NCBI GenBank assembly: GCA_023807065.1
Contig: JAJJLU010003639.1
Location: 1-43,048, forward strand
Length of the DNA stretch: 43,048 nucleotides
Direction: 5' to 3'
From: Isotricha intestinalis
Taxonomy: Eukaryota; Ciliophora; Litostomatea; Vestibuliferida; Isotrichidae
How positions within the stretch are numbered: the stretch's first letter is position 1; each line of letters starts with the position of its first letter. Positions 21,001-30,361 of the stretch are shown one piece after another. The position numbers and the translations under genes were made by a program. The notes under the pieces are model-generated. The model did not search any database, had not been told where the DNA came from, and was given only the letters and a program-made list of their open reading frames with translations.

Positions 21001-23459
21001 CTGTTGAAAATAATGATAATAATAAACTTGGAGATGATGATATTAATGATATTGAAGATGAAAAAGATACAAAAAATAAAAATAAAAAAACATTAGATTT
21101 AACTGATAAAAATATTCAAATTGATTCTAATGATAATAAAAAAAATGAATTAAAAGAAAAAGAAAATGAAGATAATAAAGATAAAAGAAAAAATGTTGAT
21201 GAAGATAAAAATAAAAATAATGAAAATAATGATGAATCTATTAGTGAAAATAATAATGAAAATGATAATAATGAAAAAGATGAAAAAGTAGAAAAAATAG
21301 AATATGATAAAAAAGATTTTAATGAAGAAGAAAAAGAAAATAAAAATGAAGAAAAAGAAAAAATAGAAAATAATAATAATAATAATAACAATAACATATC
21401 AATAGAAGAAGAAATAGAAAAAGAAGAAAAAGAAAATTTAAATAATATAAAAGAAGAAGAAATAAATAATAATGAAAATGAAGATTTAATCCCAGAAAAT
21501 ATAGAAAATAAAAATAATATAAATGAAGAATTGGATGAAGAAGAAGAAAATGAAAAAGAAGATAACAAAAATATAAAAGAAAATAAAATGGAAATTGAAG
21601 AAGAGGAAAAGGAAGAAGATGAAAAAGAAAAAAATGAAAAAATTAAATCAAATCCTTTAATTAATAAAGAAAATGATTTAGGTTATAATCCAATGACAAA
21701 AAATAAAAATTCTCAAGGAAATAATACTGCAAAAAATACAATGGATAATTTAAATAATGAAAATAAAGATGATATAAATGATAATAATAATAATAATAAT
21801 ATTGATTTAGAACAATTAAAAGATTTAGATCAATTTAAAGAAATTTTTGATATGAATTCTATTTTAAATAATGTTTTTAAAAAAGGAAATTTTAATAAAA
21901 ATAAAAATCAAAATTTAAATAATAATAATGATTTAAATTTAGAAAATAAAAATGATATTAAAATAGAGGAAAATGAAAATATTATGAAAGATGAATTTGA
22001 TTTTGAAAATTATGAAAACAATAATAATGATAATAATGAAAATTTAGAAGGAAATGATTTTAATACAGGTTATGTTTCAAATAATCATAAAGATAAAATT
22101 ACAAAAGGGAAAAAAAAAGAAAACAATAATTTAAATAATATAAATAAAGAAGAAAATAAAGATGAAAGTGAAGAAATTAATTATGAAGAAGATGATAATA
22201 TGAAAAATGAAAACAATACTAATAATCAAAATAATATTAAAGTTATTGAAGATTTATTAGAAAAAAATACTAAAGAAAATAAAAATAATGAAGAAGAAAT
22301 TATAGATGAAAATAATAAAAATAATGAAGATTTAAATATGACAATTAGTGAAAATAATGAAAATAAAAATGAAGAAGAAAATAAAATTTCAAATAAAGAA
22401 AATAATAATTGTTATCTTCCGGAACAAACAGAAAATATTATAGATTCAAAATATATAATAAATACAAATGATAACTTAAATAATAATAATGAAAATATAG
22501 ATTTAATGGATATAGAAGAAATAAATAATTTAAATGAACAAAGTAAAAATTATTTTAATGATTATTTAAATAATGAAAATTCAAAAGAATCATTCAATAT
22601 ATTAAAACAATTTTATAATTCTCTTTTATCTTCAAGTCAAAATCAAATAATAAAATTAACATCATTATTAAAAACAATATTAACACCAAATATTCAAAGT
22701 AAATTAACAGGAAATTATAAAACAGGAAAAAGATTAAATATGAAAAAAATAATATCTTTTATAGCATCAAATTATAGACAAGATAAAATTTGGTTAAGAA
22801 GAACTTTACCTTTTAATAGAGATTATTATATTACTATTTCAATTGATAATTCTTTATCTATGAAATTTAATAATATTGGTTATTATGCTATTCAAACTTT
22901 AATTATTTTAGTTAATTCTCTTCAAAAAGTTGGTATTGATAATTTAAATATTAATTCAATTACTGATGATTGTTTAAATTTATATGATTATAATAAAGAA
23001 AAAATTTTATTAAATTCTGAAAAATTAATTGATATTATTAAAAATTTTAAATTTAATTTTGCTTCAAATAATTCTTTAGATTATTCTATGATGAATTTTT
23101 TAATTAAAAATATTAAAAATATTGAAAATGCAACAGCAAATTCAAATAAATTAAAATATAATATTAATTTTATTATTTCTGATGGAAGAATGAATAAAGA
23201 AAATGTAAAAGGATTAACTGCATTAGCAAAAGAAAAAGGAATTTTATATGTATTTATTATTATTGATAGATATAAATTTGAAGATAATAATTCTATATTA
23301 AAATCTCAATCTGTATCTTTTGATGAAAATGGAGAAATGAAAATTCAAAATTATTTAGAAGATTTCCCTTTTCAATATTATACTATTGTTCAAGATATTG
23401 AAGATTTACCTGAAGTAGTTAAAGGAATTCTGGTCAAATGGATGGAAAATATAAATTAA
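18063..23459 (+). CDS. MDN1: Midasin (MDN1/Rea1), C-terminal part: linker, acidic region, MIDAS domain
   Basis: This continues the gene at 9329; the first in-frame ATG (18192) is internal and not a start. The segment KEMFPTYENE (from 18183) is typical of the midasin linker. Helical linker sequence runs to about 20650, followed by an acidic, Asn-rich disordered region (20665-22530). The conserved block GKRLNMKKIISFIASNYRQD (from about 22724) and KIWLRRTLPF leads into the VWA/MIDAS domain. DNSLS (22845-22859) is the metal-binding DxSxS, ISDG lies at about 23175-23186, and the end LEDFPFQYYTIVQDIEDLPE is characteristic of midasin. In yeast this domain binds the UBL domain of Rsa4 and Ytm1 (established family knowledge). 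Combined length is about 4,700 residues, normal for the family, so the gene looks functional apart from the frame break. Confidence 0.95.
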   Translation, partial: KKKIKKNISLNEKVIENSNLIGELSKEEKEKREKEIEQKEIKEMFPTYENEIDIYNKNSLILKKENNEENNNIIDPIQMFLLLNKLNQYTENSDIYIMKDIEDELPFISLISSNENNKDNLIWYSNHILNNENLNNNNNEDYIYSTLYNSFSFYKFASQLTSNNIINEENETLLNKDKISISLKNTNNNLCFNFYKSSSPSNSIMLYYPINILISKCKDYLSKFTEHPILNNILFICNSILSLDISETPLSKILSILDVLINSIHEWETYASKSINSLGNELNLLMKLIRYFRYIEIQSWKNFLLSKEKELIVQEIKDNFVNLINQKNDFDIDELNLYLQSSNLGNFELRLTSIKILSGINKNNLLRNLYEYYYINYIQSGKFTKYKNNLIEDIFEKIKSMIKINKFDIKNYMNFRDNMRRNYKQLNKLLKQNENLYIENNLVTIIQNEQKEFMDKHYIEKMVNSIEINEEEIENIYSITYKNIIERLKGLFSLKKEINANYKHKFLLDLIQKLQNMGLSRNYKYAMNKIFERILNIQLKRNDKNSAYICKILSKINNYINTEPSKFSSELNNNYIERMRGLIMSLFDKCLIIFENIEHINNLIFKRKIDKFKEIISKNYQKLFLNDNINNILNYIKGFICLFNIEEITQIFKDNEQLNKFILYYQVLIRQYENLKKYFDIFKNDNIFHIEYLMKLLIGIKDSINQIMSFIKNTEFEILTFIFLKESKEVINSINNLFKETPLINYTIPKNPNNEFIDYISFIDDTIEEKENEEQSNKKSFFSEYFMLEKEIKKELNSQIESSINLDNLDLFISQITQFKSLIEKNKKTTISKIKRSMKDLNKIFNNILELTNITISIFYNVTINGLGKKKEEEKKENENNENENNNNKIYEGGYGMSENEGIEDITKEIEDEEQLLGLKEENDNLNDNNNNNNNDNNNNNEGFEMKTDFKEDFKEEIKNDENNENNNLDNSDVEREEDSVENNDNNKLGDDDINDIEDEKDTKNKNKKTLDLTDKNIQIDSNDNKKNELKEKENEDNKDKRKNVDEDKNKNNENNDESISENNNENDNNEKDEKVEKIEYDKKDFNEEEKENKNEEKEKIENNNNNNNNNISIEEEIEKEEKENLNNIKEEEINNNENEDLIPENIENKNNINEELDEEEENEKEDNKNIKENKMEIEEEEKEEDEKEKNEKIKSNPLINKENDLGYNPMTKNKNSQGNNTAKNTMDNLNNENKDDINDNNNNNNIDLEQLKDLDQFKEIFDMNSILNNVFKKGNFNKNKNQNLNNNNDLNLENKNDIKIEENENIMKDEFDFENYENNNNDNNENLEGNDFNTGYVSNNHKDKITKGKKKENNNLNNINKEENKDESEEINYEEDDNMKNENNTNNQNNIKVIEDLLEKNTKENKNNEEEIIDENNKNNEDLNMTISENNENKNEEENKISNKENNNCYLPEQTENIIDSKYIINTNDNLNNNNENIDLMDIEEINNLNEQSKNYFNDYLNNENSKESFNILKQFYNSLLSSSQNQIIKLTSLLKTILTPNIQSKLTGNYKTGKRLNMKKIISFIASNYRQDKIWLRRTLPFNRDYYITISIDNSLSMKFNNIGYYAIQTLIILVNSLQKVGIDNLNINSITDDCLNLYDYNKEKILLNSEKLIDIIKNFKFNFASNNSLDYSMMNFLIKNIKNIENATANSNKLKYNINFIISDGRMNKENVKGLTALAKEKGILYVFIIIDRYKFEDNNSILKSQSVSFDENGEMKIQNYLEDFPFQYYTIVQDIEDLPEVVKGILVKWMENIN
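20665..22530 (+). repeat. MDN1: Acidic Asn-rich low-complexity tract inside midasin
   Basis: About 620 codons made almost only of Asn, Glu, Lys, Asp and Ile (AAT, GAA, AAA, GAT), with many short triplet runs such as (AAT)n. All midasins have a D/E-rich region between linker and MIDAS domain that acts as a flexible tether. Here Asn runs are added, as elsewhere in this genome. The tract reads open in a second frame on the opposite strand only because of its composition. Confidence 0.85.
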
Positions 23460-23564
23460 GATATAATATATATTATAATAAAATAAACTTTAATTATTTA
23501 TAATTTTTATTAAAAATAAAAAAAGAAATCTTATTATATTGAATCATATAATAAATTTTTTTTA

Positions 23565-23608
23565 AAAAAGTTAATAAAAAATCAAATATTGTTTTTTATT
23601 AACTTTTT
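23565..23608. repeat. Perfect 17-base stem, 10-base loop hairpin between convergent genes
   Basis: The left arm AAAAAGTTAATAAAAAA (23565-23581) and right arm TTTTTTATTAACTTTTT (23592-23608) are exact reverse complements around the loop TCAAATATTG. It sits in the 211-base space between the stop of midasin (plus) and the stop of the S41-like gene (minus). It may form in both 3' ends or mark bidirectional transcript ending. Composition alone makes A/T hairpins common here, but 17 perfect pairs interrupted by G/C is above what I see elsewhere. Confidence 0.55.
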
Positions 23609-23670
23609 AATAATAAATATTATTTCTATTTTTAAAACTAAATTTATAATTTTTCATTTGTTCATTAACT

Positions 23671-25821
23671 TTAATCCTCAATTAATCTTTCATTCATAAT
23701 TTCTTTTTCAATTAAATAAATATCTTCTTTATTGTTTTTTCTTTTTTTTTTTACAAAATATCTACAAAAAAAATAAAAGAAAAGAAAAGTAATAAAAACA
23801 GAAAGAAAGATAATTTCAAATTTAAATCTCGTAAAAACATTTTTATAAATACATTTTTCAGTTTTACAATTTTTTAAATAAGTATTATATTCAAATTCTT
23901 CATCACAATAAGTAATTCTACAACTTCCACTCCAAATTCCATTTTTACAAGTATTTCCTCCATAAGAATATTTATTTGAAAAATCACAAGAATCATTTAA
24001 TAATACTAAATTTAGATTTTCATCATTACAATTATTAATATATTTATTTAAATATCTTTTTGATTCATTAATAAAATTATCATATTTTAAATCATTATAT
24101 TCTCCGAAAATATTACTTCTTTCATCAATTAAATTTTTATCAAATTCTCTTGGAATAAAAGAATAATTTCTTGATAAATAAATATCACTAAAACTTTCAA
24201 TACAAGTAATACTTTGAACAATAATATTTTTATTTTTTAAATATTTAATATTTTCATCATCAATATTATAATTTGTATAAGAAGGAGATTGACTTGCTTC
24301 AAATTTAATATCTTTTTTTTTATTTGAAGGATTTCCATTATATCCTATTATTATTGCATTTCCTGATTCTTGAATACTATTCATAAATAAACTTCCTGAA
24401 CTAAATAATAATCCGTCTGTAAATATTATTATTTGGGTTGCATTTCTTCTTTTTTGATTAAAATTTATTATTGAAGAATAATTTGTTTTTATTGAGATTT
24501 TTATTGTTTCTGTTATTATATGATTTATACCATTTTCATAATCTACTACTTTAATATGTTTTTTAAAATTTTTTTTACTTATTTTTTCACATTTTGATGA
24601 ATTCATTATATAAGCTTCGTTTGGAAAATAATTTTCCATTTTGTTTGAATATTTATAACTTAATATTATTTTAGAAGTTGCTAATTTATAATTTATAAGT
24701 TTTTCTAATAAAATTGGAAATTGAAGATCACCTCCTTCATTATTAGATTCTATTAATATTATTGGATAATCATTTTCATGAGTTTTATTTGAAATTTTAT
24801 TTAGTTTTTCAATTAATTGTTCATTTATTACAAAATCAAATGTATTTTGATAAAAAACATTAACTTTATTTTTATTATCAACTCTAAATTTTAATTCTCC
24901 TGTTTCTCCTTCAATAATAATATCCCAAATAATAGTTTCATTTAACTTTTCTTTAGTTAAATTTTTAGATTTTAAATATTTTTCTTCTATATCTATTATT
25001 GTTGGTTTAAATCTTATTTTTTTATATTTTTCCATTTCTTTTTCATAATAAGATTTAAATTCTTTACTTGTGTTATTTATTGTTAAAAATATATATGAAA
25101 ATTCAAAAGGTTCTCCTTCTTCGAATTCTATTTTTATTTTTTCTAATTCTTCATCTTTAAAAAAATAATAATTTAAATAACCTTTTTCTATATATTTTAA
25201 ATTAAAAGAAAATTGAGCTTGTTCATCTCTTATAAATTGAAAGTTTCCAAAATTTTGAATGTAATCAAATTTATTTATTCCATTAATTGTTTTTATTTTT
25301 TTATTATTACATTTTAATATTTTTTCTTTTAAATTTTCTTTATCATTGAAATATTCAATATTTTTACTTAACCTTAAATATAAATTATTATCATTTTCTT
25401 CTGTTTTAATTTCATAATATATTGGACTTAAATAAGTATATTGATTAATATTATTGAAAATAAAATTTAAATGATAATCTTTGATTGAAAATAATATTGA
25501 AGAAATATTTTTATAAAAATCATAATATGAAATTTTTTTGGTATTAATTGATTTTAATTTTTCAATTATATCTATTTTATCAAAACCTTCAGGAGGATTC
25601 TTTAAAATATCAATATAAATATAATAATCTGATAATACTTCATTTATTTTTGATATAATTTGATTATATTCTTCTTCTGTTTCAATAATATTATTAATTA
25701 ACTCTATTACTTCTTTTTGAGAATATTTTTTATATGTTATAGGAATCTCATTATTTGAAGAAGTCTTTTGAAATAAATACAAGATTAAAATAAAGTATAA
25801 ATGTATTTTTAAGCATTCCAT
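23671..25821 (-). CDS. Membrane-anchored S41 (CPAF/tail-specific-like) peptidase, putatively active
   Basis: 716 aa. A signal peptide (residues 1-22, hydrophobic HLYFILILYLF) is followed by an ectodomain of the S41/CPAF-like protease plan. FSIKDYHLNF (111-120) is in the place of the 'rDxHt' motif with the catalytic His (H117). IILIESNNEGG (354-364) is in the place of DxRxNxGG. IIFTDGLLFSSGSLF (465-479) holds the presumed nucleophile (S474), and KFEASQSPS (506-514) the presumed Glu (E508). A Cys-rich, EGF-like patch (about 625-660, GGNTCKNGIWSGSCRITYC) precedes one transmembrane helix (about 668-690) and a short basic tail. It is likely an extracellular or lumenal serine protease. Catalytic residue assignments are my alignment by eye. 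It is a paralogue of the gene at 28292-30361. Confidence 0.65.
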   Translation of the reverse strand: MECLKIHLYFILILYLFQKTSSNNEIPITYKKYSQKEVIELINNIIETEEEYNQIISKINEVLSDYYIYIDILKNPPEGFDKIDIIEKLKSINTKKISYYDFYKNISSILFSIKDYHLNFIFNNINQYTYLSPIYYEIKTEENDNNLYLRLSKNIEYFNDKENLKEKILKCNNKKIKTINGINKFDYIQNFGNFQFIRDEQAQFSFNLKYIEKGYLNYYFFKDEELEKIKIEFEEGEPFEFSYIFLTINNTSKEFKSYYEKEMEKYKKIRFKPTIIDIEEKYLKSKNLTKEKLNETIIWDIIIEGETGELKFRVDNKNKVNVFYQNTFDFVINEQLIEKLNKISNKTHENDYPIILIESNNEGGDLQFPILLEKLINYKLATSKIILSYKYSNKMENYFPNEAYIMNSSKCEKISKKNFKKHIKVVDYENGINHIITETIKISIKTNYSSIINFNQKRRNATQIIIFTDGLLFSSGSLFMNSIQESGNAIIIGYNGNPSNKKKDIKFEASQSPSYTNYNIDDENIKYLKNKNIIVQSITCIESFSDIYLSRNYSFIPREFDKNLIDERSNIFGEYNDLKYDNFINESKRYLNKYINNCNDENLNLVLLNDSCDFSNKYSYGGNTCKNGIWSGSCRITYCDEEFEYNTYLKNCKTEKCIYKNVFTRFKFEIIFLSVFITFLFFYFFCRYFVKKKRKNNKEDIYLIEKEIMNERLIED

Positions 25822-28291
25822 TTATTTTTATGATATTATCGTTTTTTAAAATCTTTCTATTATTCATTAAATTCTATTAATTTATAAATAAATGTTAATT
25901 TTGAATTATTTGAAATATTCAATTTTTAAAAAATAACAAATTAGTTTATTATTTATTATTTAATTCTAAAAAAAATATAAATCACTTTTAATTGTTAGGA
26001 TATCTTTAACTTAAAAATTTTCTTTTTACTGGTTTTTTTTATTTTATCAAAAATGAAAATGATTAAATTATATAATTAAATCATTAAATAAATAAATAAA
26101 ATTTTAAATCAAAAAATTTTATTTTAAAATCATTCATTAGAATTTAAAATAAAAATAAAAGTCATAAATAATCATATAATTTTCATCAAATTAATTCATA
26201 AATTTTAAATGTATTGATAGAAAAAAGAAATCATATAAAAAACTTGAATGATTTCTACGATTAATTTATTAGTGAAATAAGAATTAAAAACATTATAATT
26301 AATTTGAAAAATTGGAAAATTAATAGAATTTAACAAATAAATATAAAAACAATTAAAATAAAATGGTTATTATTCAGAATTCTTCACTTTCATTAACATT
26401 TCTTTTATTTTAAACATTATGAATAAAAGAAATTTTAATAATTTAATTGTTTTTTATTCATATTAAAAGATTAAATTATTTAAAAAATATTTTTTATTAA
26501 TTTTTTTAAAATTTATTATGAATTTGAATTTAATTTTTTCAAAATTTATTGTTTATAAATTTTGAAATAGAGTAATATTGATTTCTCTTTTTTTCTTAAT
26601 AAATATTTCATTAAAAAAATAAAAATTATTCCTTTAATAATTAAATAAATAGAGATATTCAAATTTTTACATTTTTTGATTATATTATATTTTTTAATCA
26701 GACATCAAAAAATAAAATAAAAGAAGAAGCAAATTGTTTAATATAATTTTTATAATGTTTTTTAATTTGATTTTAATTACTTTATTTTATGTGAATTTAT
26801 CGATTTTGAAAATTAATATTCTTATTAATACTGTTTGTATGTTTCAAGGATGTTTTTATTTAACATTTTAAATGTATCAAATTTCTAATTTATAATGTAA
26901 AAGATAGGACATTATATTCAATGAATGTATTAATTAATTTAGGATTTGACCTTTATATTTATAAATAAATTAAACCTATAATTATAATATTTGTTATCAT
27001 TATAAAGTAATAATATATGAAATATTATTATGGAAAAAAATAAAAATTTATATATGTAAATCAAAATTCAAAAAAAATATCACAAATAAAAAACCAATCT
27101 ATTAAATGTTTATTCATTATATTATAAAATAATATAATAATTTGTAGAAATTAAATTATTTTTTAAACAAATAAAGGATTTTCAAAATAAAAAAAGTTTT
27201 ATTCTTATAAAAAGTTTCAATATAGAATAATTAAATGATATTGTTCAAATATTAATGATATGTAAAATCCTTAAAATATAAAAATAATTGAATAATAAAA
27301 TATTGTGAAACCAGAAAGAAGATGTAAATAAAACAATAAATGGAAAACTTTTATATTCAAGAATAAATCAAAGGGAATTAGTATATAATTTCATTTAAAA
27401 AATTATAAATGATTTAACATACAACCTATACTTTTTTTATTTTGAGATTTAAAGAAATTACATTGAATAAATTGAAATATAAATATAAAGTGTTCGAGAA
27501 TTAAAAAGAATATATTTTTTTAAATTATACAACAGAAATAAATAATAATACTATATTGAAAATAATATAAAAATAAAATTTTCTTTTTCTTTCATATAAA
27601 AGAAAAAATATTATTATCAATAAAAAACAATAATTGAATAAGATATAATATCTAATCTATTCCTTGAAATTCATTTTTAAAATTTATTATATAATAAATA
27701 ATTAATGATTTTAAAAGTTTATTAAGGGATTCTTTATTGATTCCTTAAAATACACAAAAAAATTATCCGTTTAAATTTGTGTTATGATATTAATTCATAA
27801 ATATTGTTTTTGGTAAATTTAAATTATTTACTCATTATTTTTACTTCATAAAAGAGAGATTCTTTGTTGAAGTGTTTTTATTCTTTCCTTATTCTTTTTT
27901 TTCTTATTTAAGAATTTTTGAATTTTTGGTGTTTTAAAAAATAAAATATAAAGATAAAATTTGGAATATAATTGATATATTGTTTTTTTTTTTTCCTCTG
28001 ATATCATTATTAATGTCCAATTTAGACATTTTAAGATAAAACACAATTTTCTAGAAATATTTATAATATATCTATATACATAATTTTGATTATACTTTTT
28101 TATTTATTGGATTGTTTATAACATATCACAATTAAATTTTTAGAATTATTTTTTCTTTATATTATTTTAATTTATTTCATATTTTGAATTATTTATTATT
28201 TGGTAACAAAACAAATATTTAGTTTTAATTGGAATAAAAGTTTTTTATTTTATTCTTTTAATATTAGTTATTTATTTCATTTCCCTTAAAT
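25822..28291. other. 2,470-base gene-free region between the two S41-like paralogues
   Basis: No supported gene. It contains the promoter side of the 23671-25821 gene and the 3' side of the 28292-30361 gene. Two perfect A/T-rich hairpins stand out: 26398-26433 (12-base stem, 12-base loop) and 26537-26567 (13-base stem, 5-base loop). An open stretch of 66 codons at 27846-28046 (minus) looks accidental. Parts near 27300-27430 read like decayed coding sequence with frequent stops, but I could not tie them to a family. Confidence 0.45.
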
Positions 28292-30361
28292 TTAATTATT
28301 ACCTAATACATAATTTGTTCCTTTTTTCAAATTTATTTTGAACCAGCAAACATATCCAAAAGATAAAACTAATAAAATTAAAATTACAATAGACAAAATA
28401 ATTAAAAATATAAAAACTCCATCTTTAAATTTTCCATTTGAATAACATAAATCTCTTTTACAAACTTTATTAAAATTATCATAATAATACCCTTCAAAGC
28501 AATAATAATATTCACATTTTTGTGTCCATAAACCGTTTTCTCCACAAACAAAACCTCCTTTTGAATAATTTGTTTCGTTCACACATATTTCATTAAATAA
28601 GAGTAATTTAATATTATCTTTATTGCATTCTTTTTTATATTTATTTATAATTCTTTTTGTTTCATTTACAAATTCAATATATCTATTATCATCATATTTC
28701 CCATAAATTAAACTTCTTTCATCAATTTTATTTACTTTATATTCTCTTGGAATAATAATATTATTTTTATCTTGATATGAATCATCGAAAGATTCATAAT
28801 TACTAATACTTAAATAAATATTATTTTCTTGTAATATTTTATCATTAATAATAACTGGAATAGAAGGCGATTGACTAGAATCAAATTTATCATTTTTTTT
28901 TTCATTAGAAGGATTACCATTATACCCTACTATAATTGCATTTCCTGATTCTTGTAAATCTTTTATAAAAAAACTTGTAGGACCACATGAAGAACCATCT
29001 GTAAAAATTATTATTTCTGTTGGTTTTCTTTCTTTTATTTTTATATCTTCTAATAATTTATTAAAAATATAATAATTTGTATCTGTAAATATTTTTGTTC
29101 TATTATGAGAAATATCATTAGAATATTTATCTGTTTTTATTTCTGATGATATATCTGTTGATTTACATGTTTCTATATCATAATAATTATTTAATTTCTT
29201 CAATTCTTTTTTTATATTATCATTTATTCTTATACTTAATTTTGTTTTTGTGTTAATTATATTGAAATTTAATACTTTTTGTAAAAGAGAAGAAAAAAAT
29301 GTTAAACCATCTTGATTAAAATCTTCGATTACTGTTATTGGGTATTCATTATCATTTAAAAATTTAGTTAAATTTTTAAAAAATATAAAAATGTCTTCTG
29401 TAAAATCTAGATTTAAGGGATTCATAAAGTTAAAACTTCTTTGATAAATCACATTTAATTCATTTTCTTTATCTTTTTTATATTTAATTACATTTAAATA
29501 ATTTAAATCCCATTGTATATCTTTTACTTTATTGTCATTTCCTTTATTTATATTTTTTTTTAAATACGAGTCAAATGAATTAAATTCATTTTTATGCTTT
29601 ATTAATTCATTGTAAGAAATCCTTTGTAGATTGTTAAAATTATTTTGTTCAAGTTTAATAATTGTGTAATTAATCTCAAAATAAGTTCCATCATTAAATG
29701 TAAATAATATATCTTTTAAATCAGAAATTTCAAAAGGATATCTCACTAAATATCCAAAAGTAATTTGACTAAACTTTAAATTATATTGAGCATGTCTACT
29801 TTTATAAACATTTTTTCCAAAATTTTCAATATAATCAAATGGATTTTTTTCATTTATACTTTCAATTATTTTATTTGAATTTTCAATAATTTTATTCTTT
29901 AAATTATCTTTATAAAAACCTATTCCATTATTAATTGTATAATATAAATAAAAAGAATTATTTTCATTTTTAATATGAAAGTCAAAAGGTAAAAAATATT
30001 GAAAATTGATTAATTTATTAAATAAAACAAATAAATTAATATCAAGAACAGAACATAATGAAGAAGAAATTTTTTTGAAAAAATCATAATATTTAATATT
30101 GTTTGTATCAATTGCTTCTAATTCCTTTATTAAGTCTACTTCTGGTATATCTTTTATTGGAGGTTTTTTAATAATATCTAAATAAACATATTTATCTTTT
30201 ATATTATTTATTATTAACGATTTAATTTGATCATATTTATCTTTTGTTAAATTATTTTCTTTGTTTATTACATCTATTGCTTCTTCAAAAGTAAAATTTT
30301 CAATCTGTTGAGAATTATGCAATTTTAAAATTAAAAAAAAAAAGGAAAAGAATAATTGCAT
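28292..30361 (-). CDS. S41/CPAF-like membrane protein, probable pseudoenzyme
   Basis: 689 aa, same plan as the 23671-25821 gene: signal peptide (residues 1-19), S41-like ectodomain, Cys-rich patch (GGFVCGENGLWTQKCEYYYC and CFEGYYYDNFNKVC), one transmembrane helix (about 651-674) and a short tail. The two share nearly identical stretches, such as QESGNAII(V/I)GYNGNPSN, so they are paralogues. The catalytic positions differ. The His position reads CSVLDINLF (N109 where the paralogue has H117). The nucleophile region reads TDGSSCGPTSFF (G460 where the paralogue has S474). The acid position has Asp (D494) rather than Glu. It is therefore probably not proteolytic, unless one of S457, S458 or S463 takes over. 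It may bind peptides, act as a decoy or regulate its neighbour. Confidence 0.65.
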   Translation of the reverse strand: MQLFFSFFFLILKLHNSQQIENFTFEEAIDVINKENNLTKDKYDQIKSLIINNIKDKYVYLDIIKKPPIKDIPEVDLIKELEAIDTNNIKYYDFFKKISSSLCSVLDINLFVLFNKLINFQYFLPFDFHIKNENNSFYLYYTINNGIGFYKDNLKNKIIENSNKIIESINEKNPFDYIENFGKNVYKSRHAQYNLKFSQITFGYLVRYPFEISDLKDILFTFNDGTYFEINYTIIKLEQNNFNNLQRISYNELIKHKNEFNSFDSYLKKNINKGNDNKVKDIQWDLNYLNVIKYKKDKENELNVIYQRSFNFMNPLNLDFTEDIFIFFKNLTKFLNDNEYPITVIEDFNQDGLTFFSSLLQKVLNFNIINTKTKLSIRINDNIKKELKKLNNYYDIETCKSTDISSEIKTDKYSNDISHNRTKIFTDTNYYIFNKLLEDIKIKERKPTEIIIFTDGSSCGPTSFFIKDLQESGNAIIVGYNGNPSNEKKNDKFDSSQSPSIPVIINDKILQENNIYLSISNYESFDDSYQDKNNIIIPREYKVNKIDERSLIYGKYDDNRYIEFVNETKRIINKYKKECNKDNIKLLLFNEICVNETNYSKGGFVCGENGLWTQKCEYYYCFEGYYYDNFNKVCKRDLCYSNGKFKDGVFIFLIILSIVILILLVLSFGYVCWFKINLKKGTNYVLGNN

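Noticed and set aside
21116..21568. Ser/Phe-rich 150-codon minus-strand frame
   Set aside because: It is the antisense of the GAA/AAT-rich midasin tether; its composition follows from that.
9329..23459. Two independent genes (9329-18076 and 18192-23459)
   Set aside because: The halves are the N- and C-terminal parts of one midasin, and the frame downstream of the A run is open and protein-like well before the ATG at 18192.
27300..27480. Possible decayed coding stretch on the plus strand (IVKPERRCK...NNKWKTFIF)
   Set aside because: Several stops, no match to any neighbour, and too short to separate from chance.
27846..28046. Small minus-strand open frame of 66 codons
   Set aside because: Lys/Phe/Ile composition typical of chance frames here, no domain or signal peptide, and no neighbour logic.
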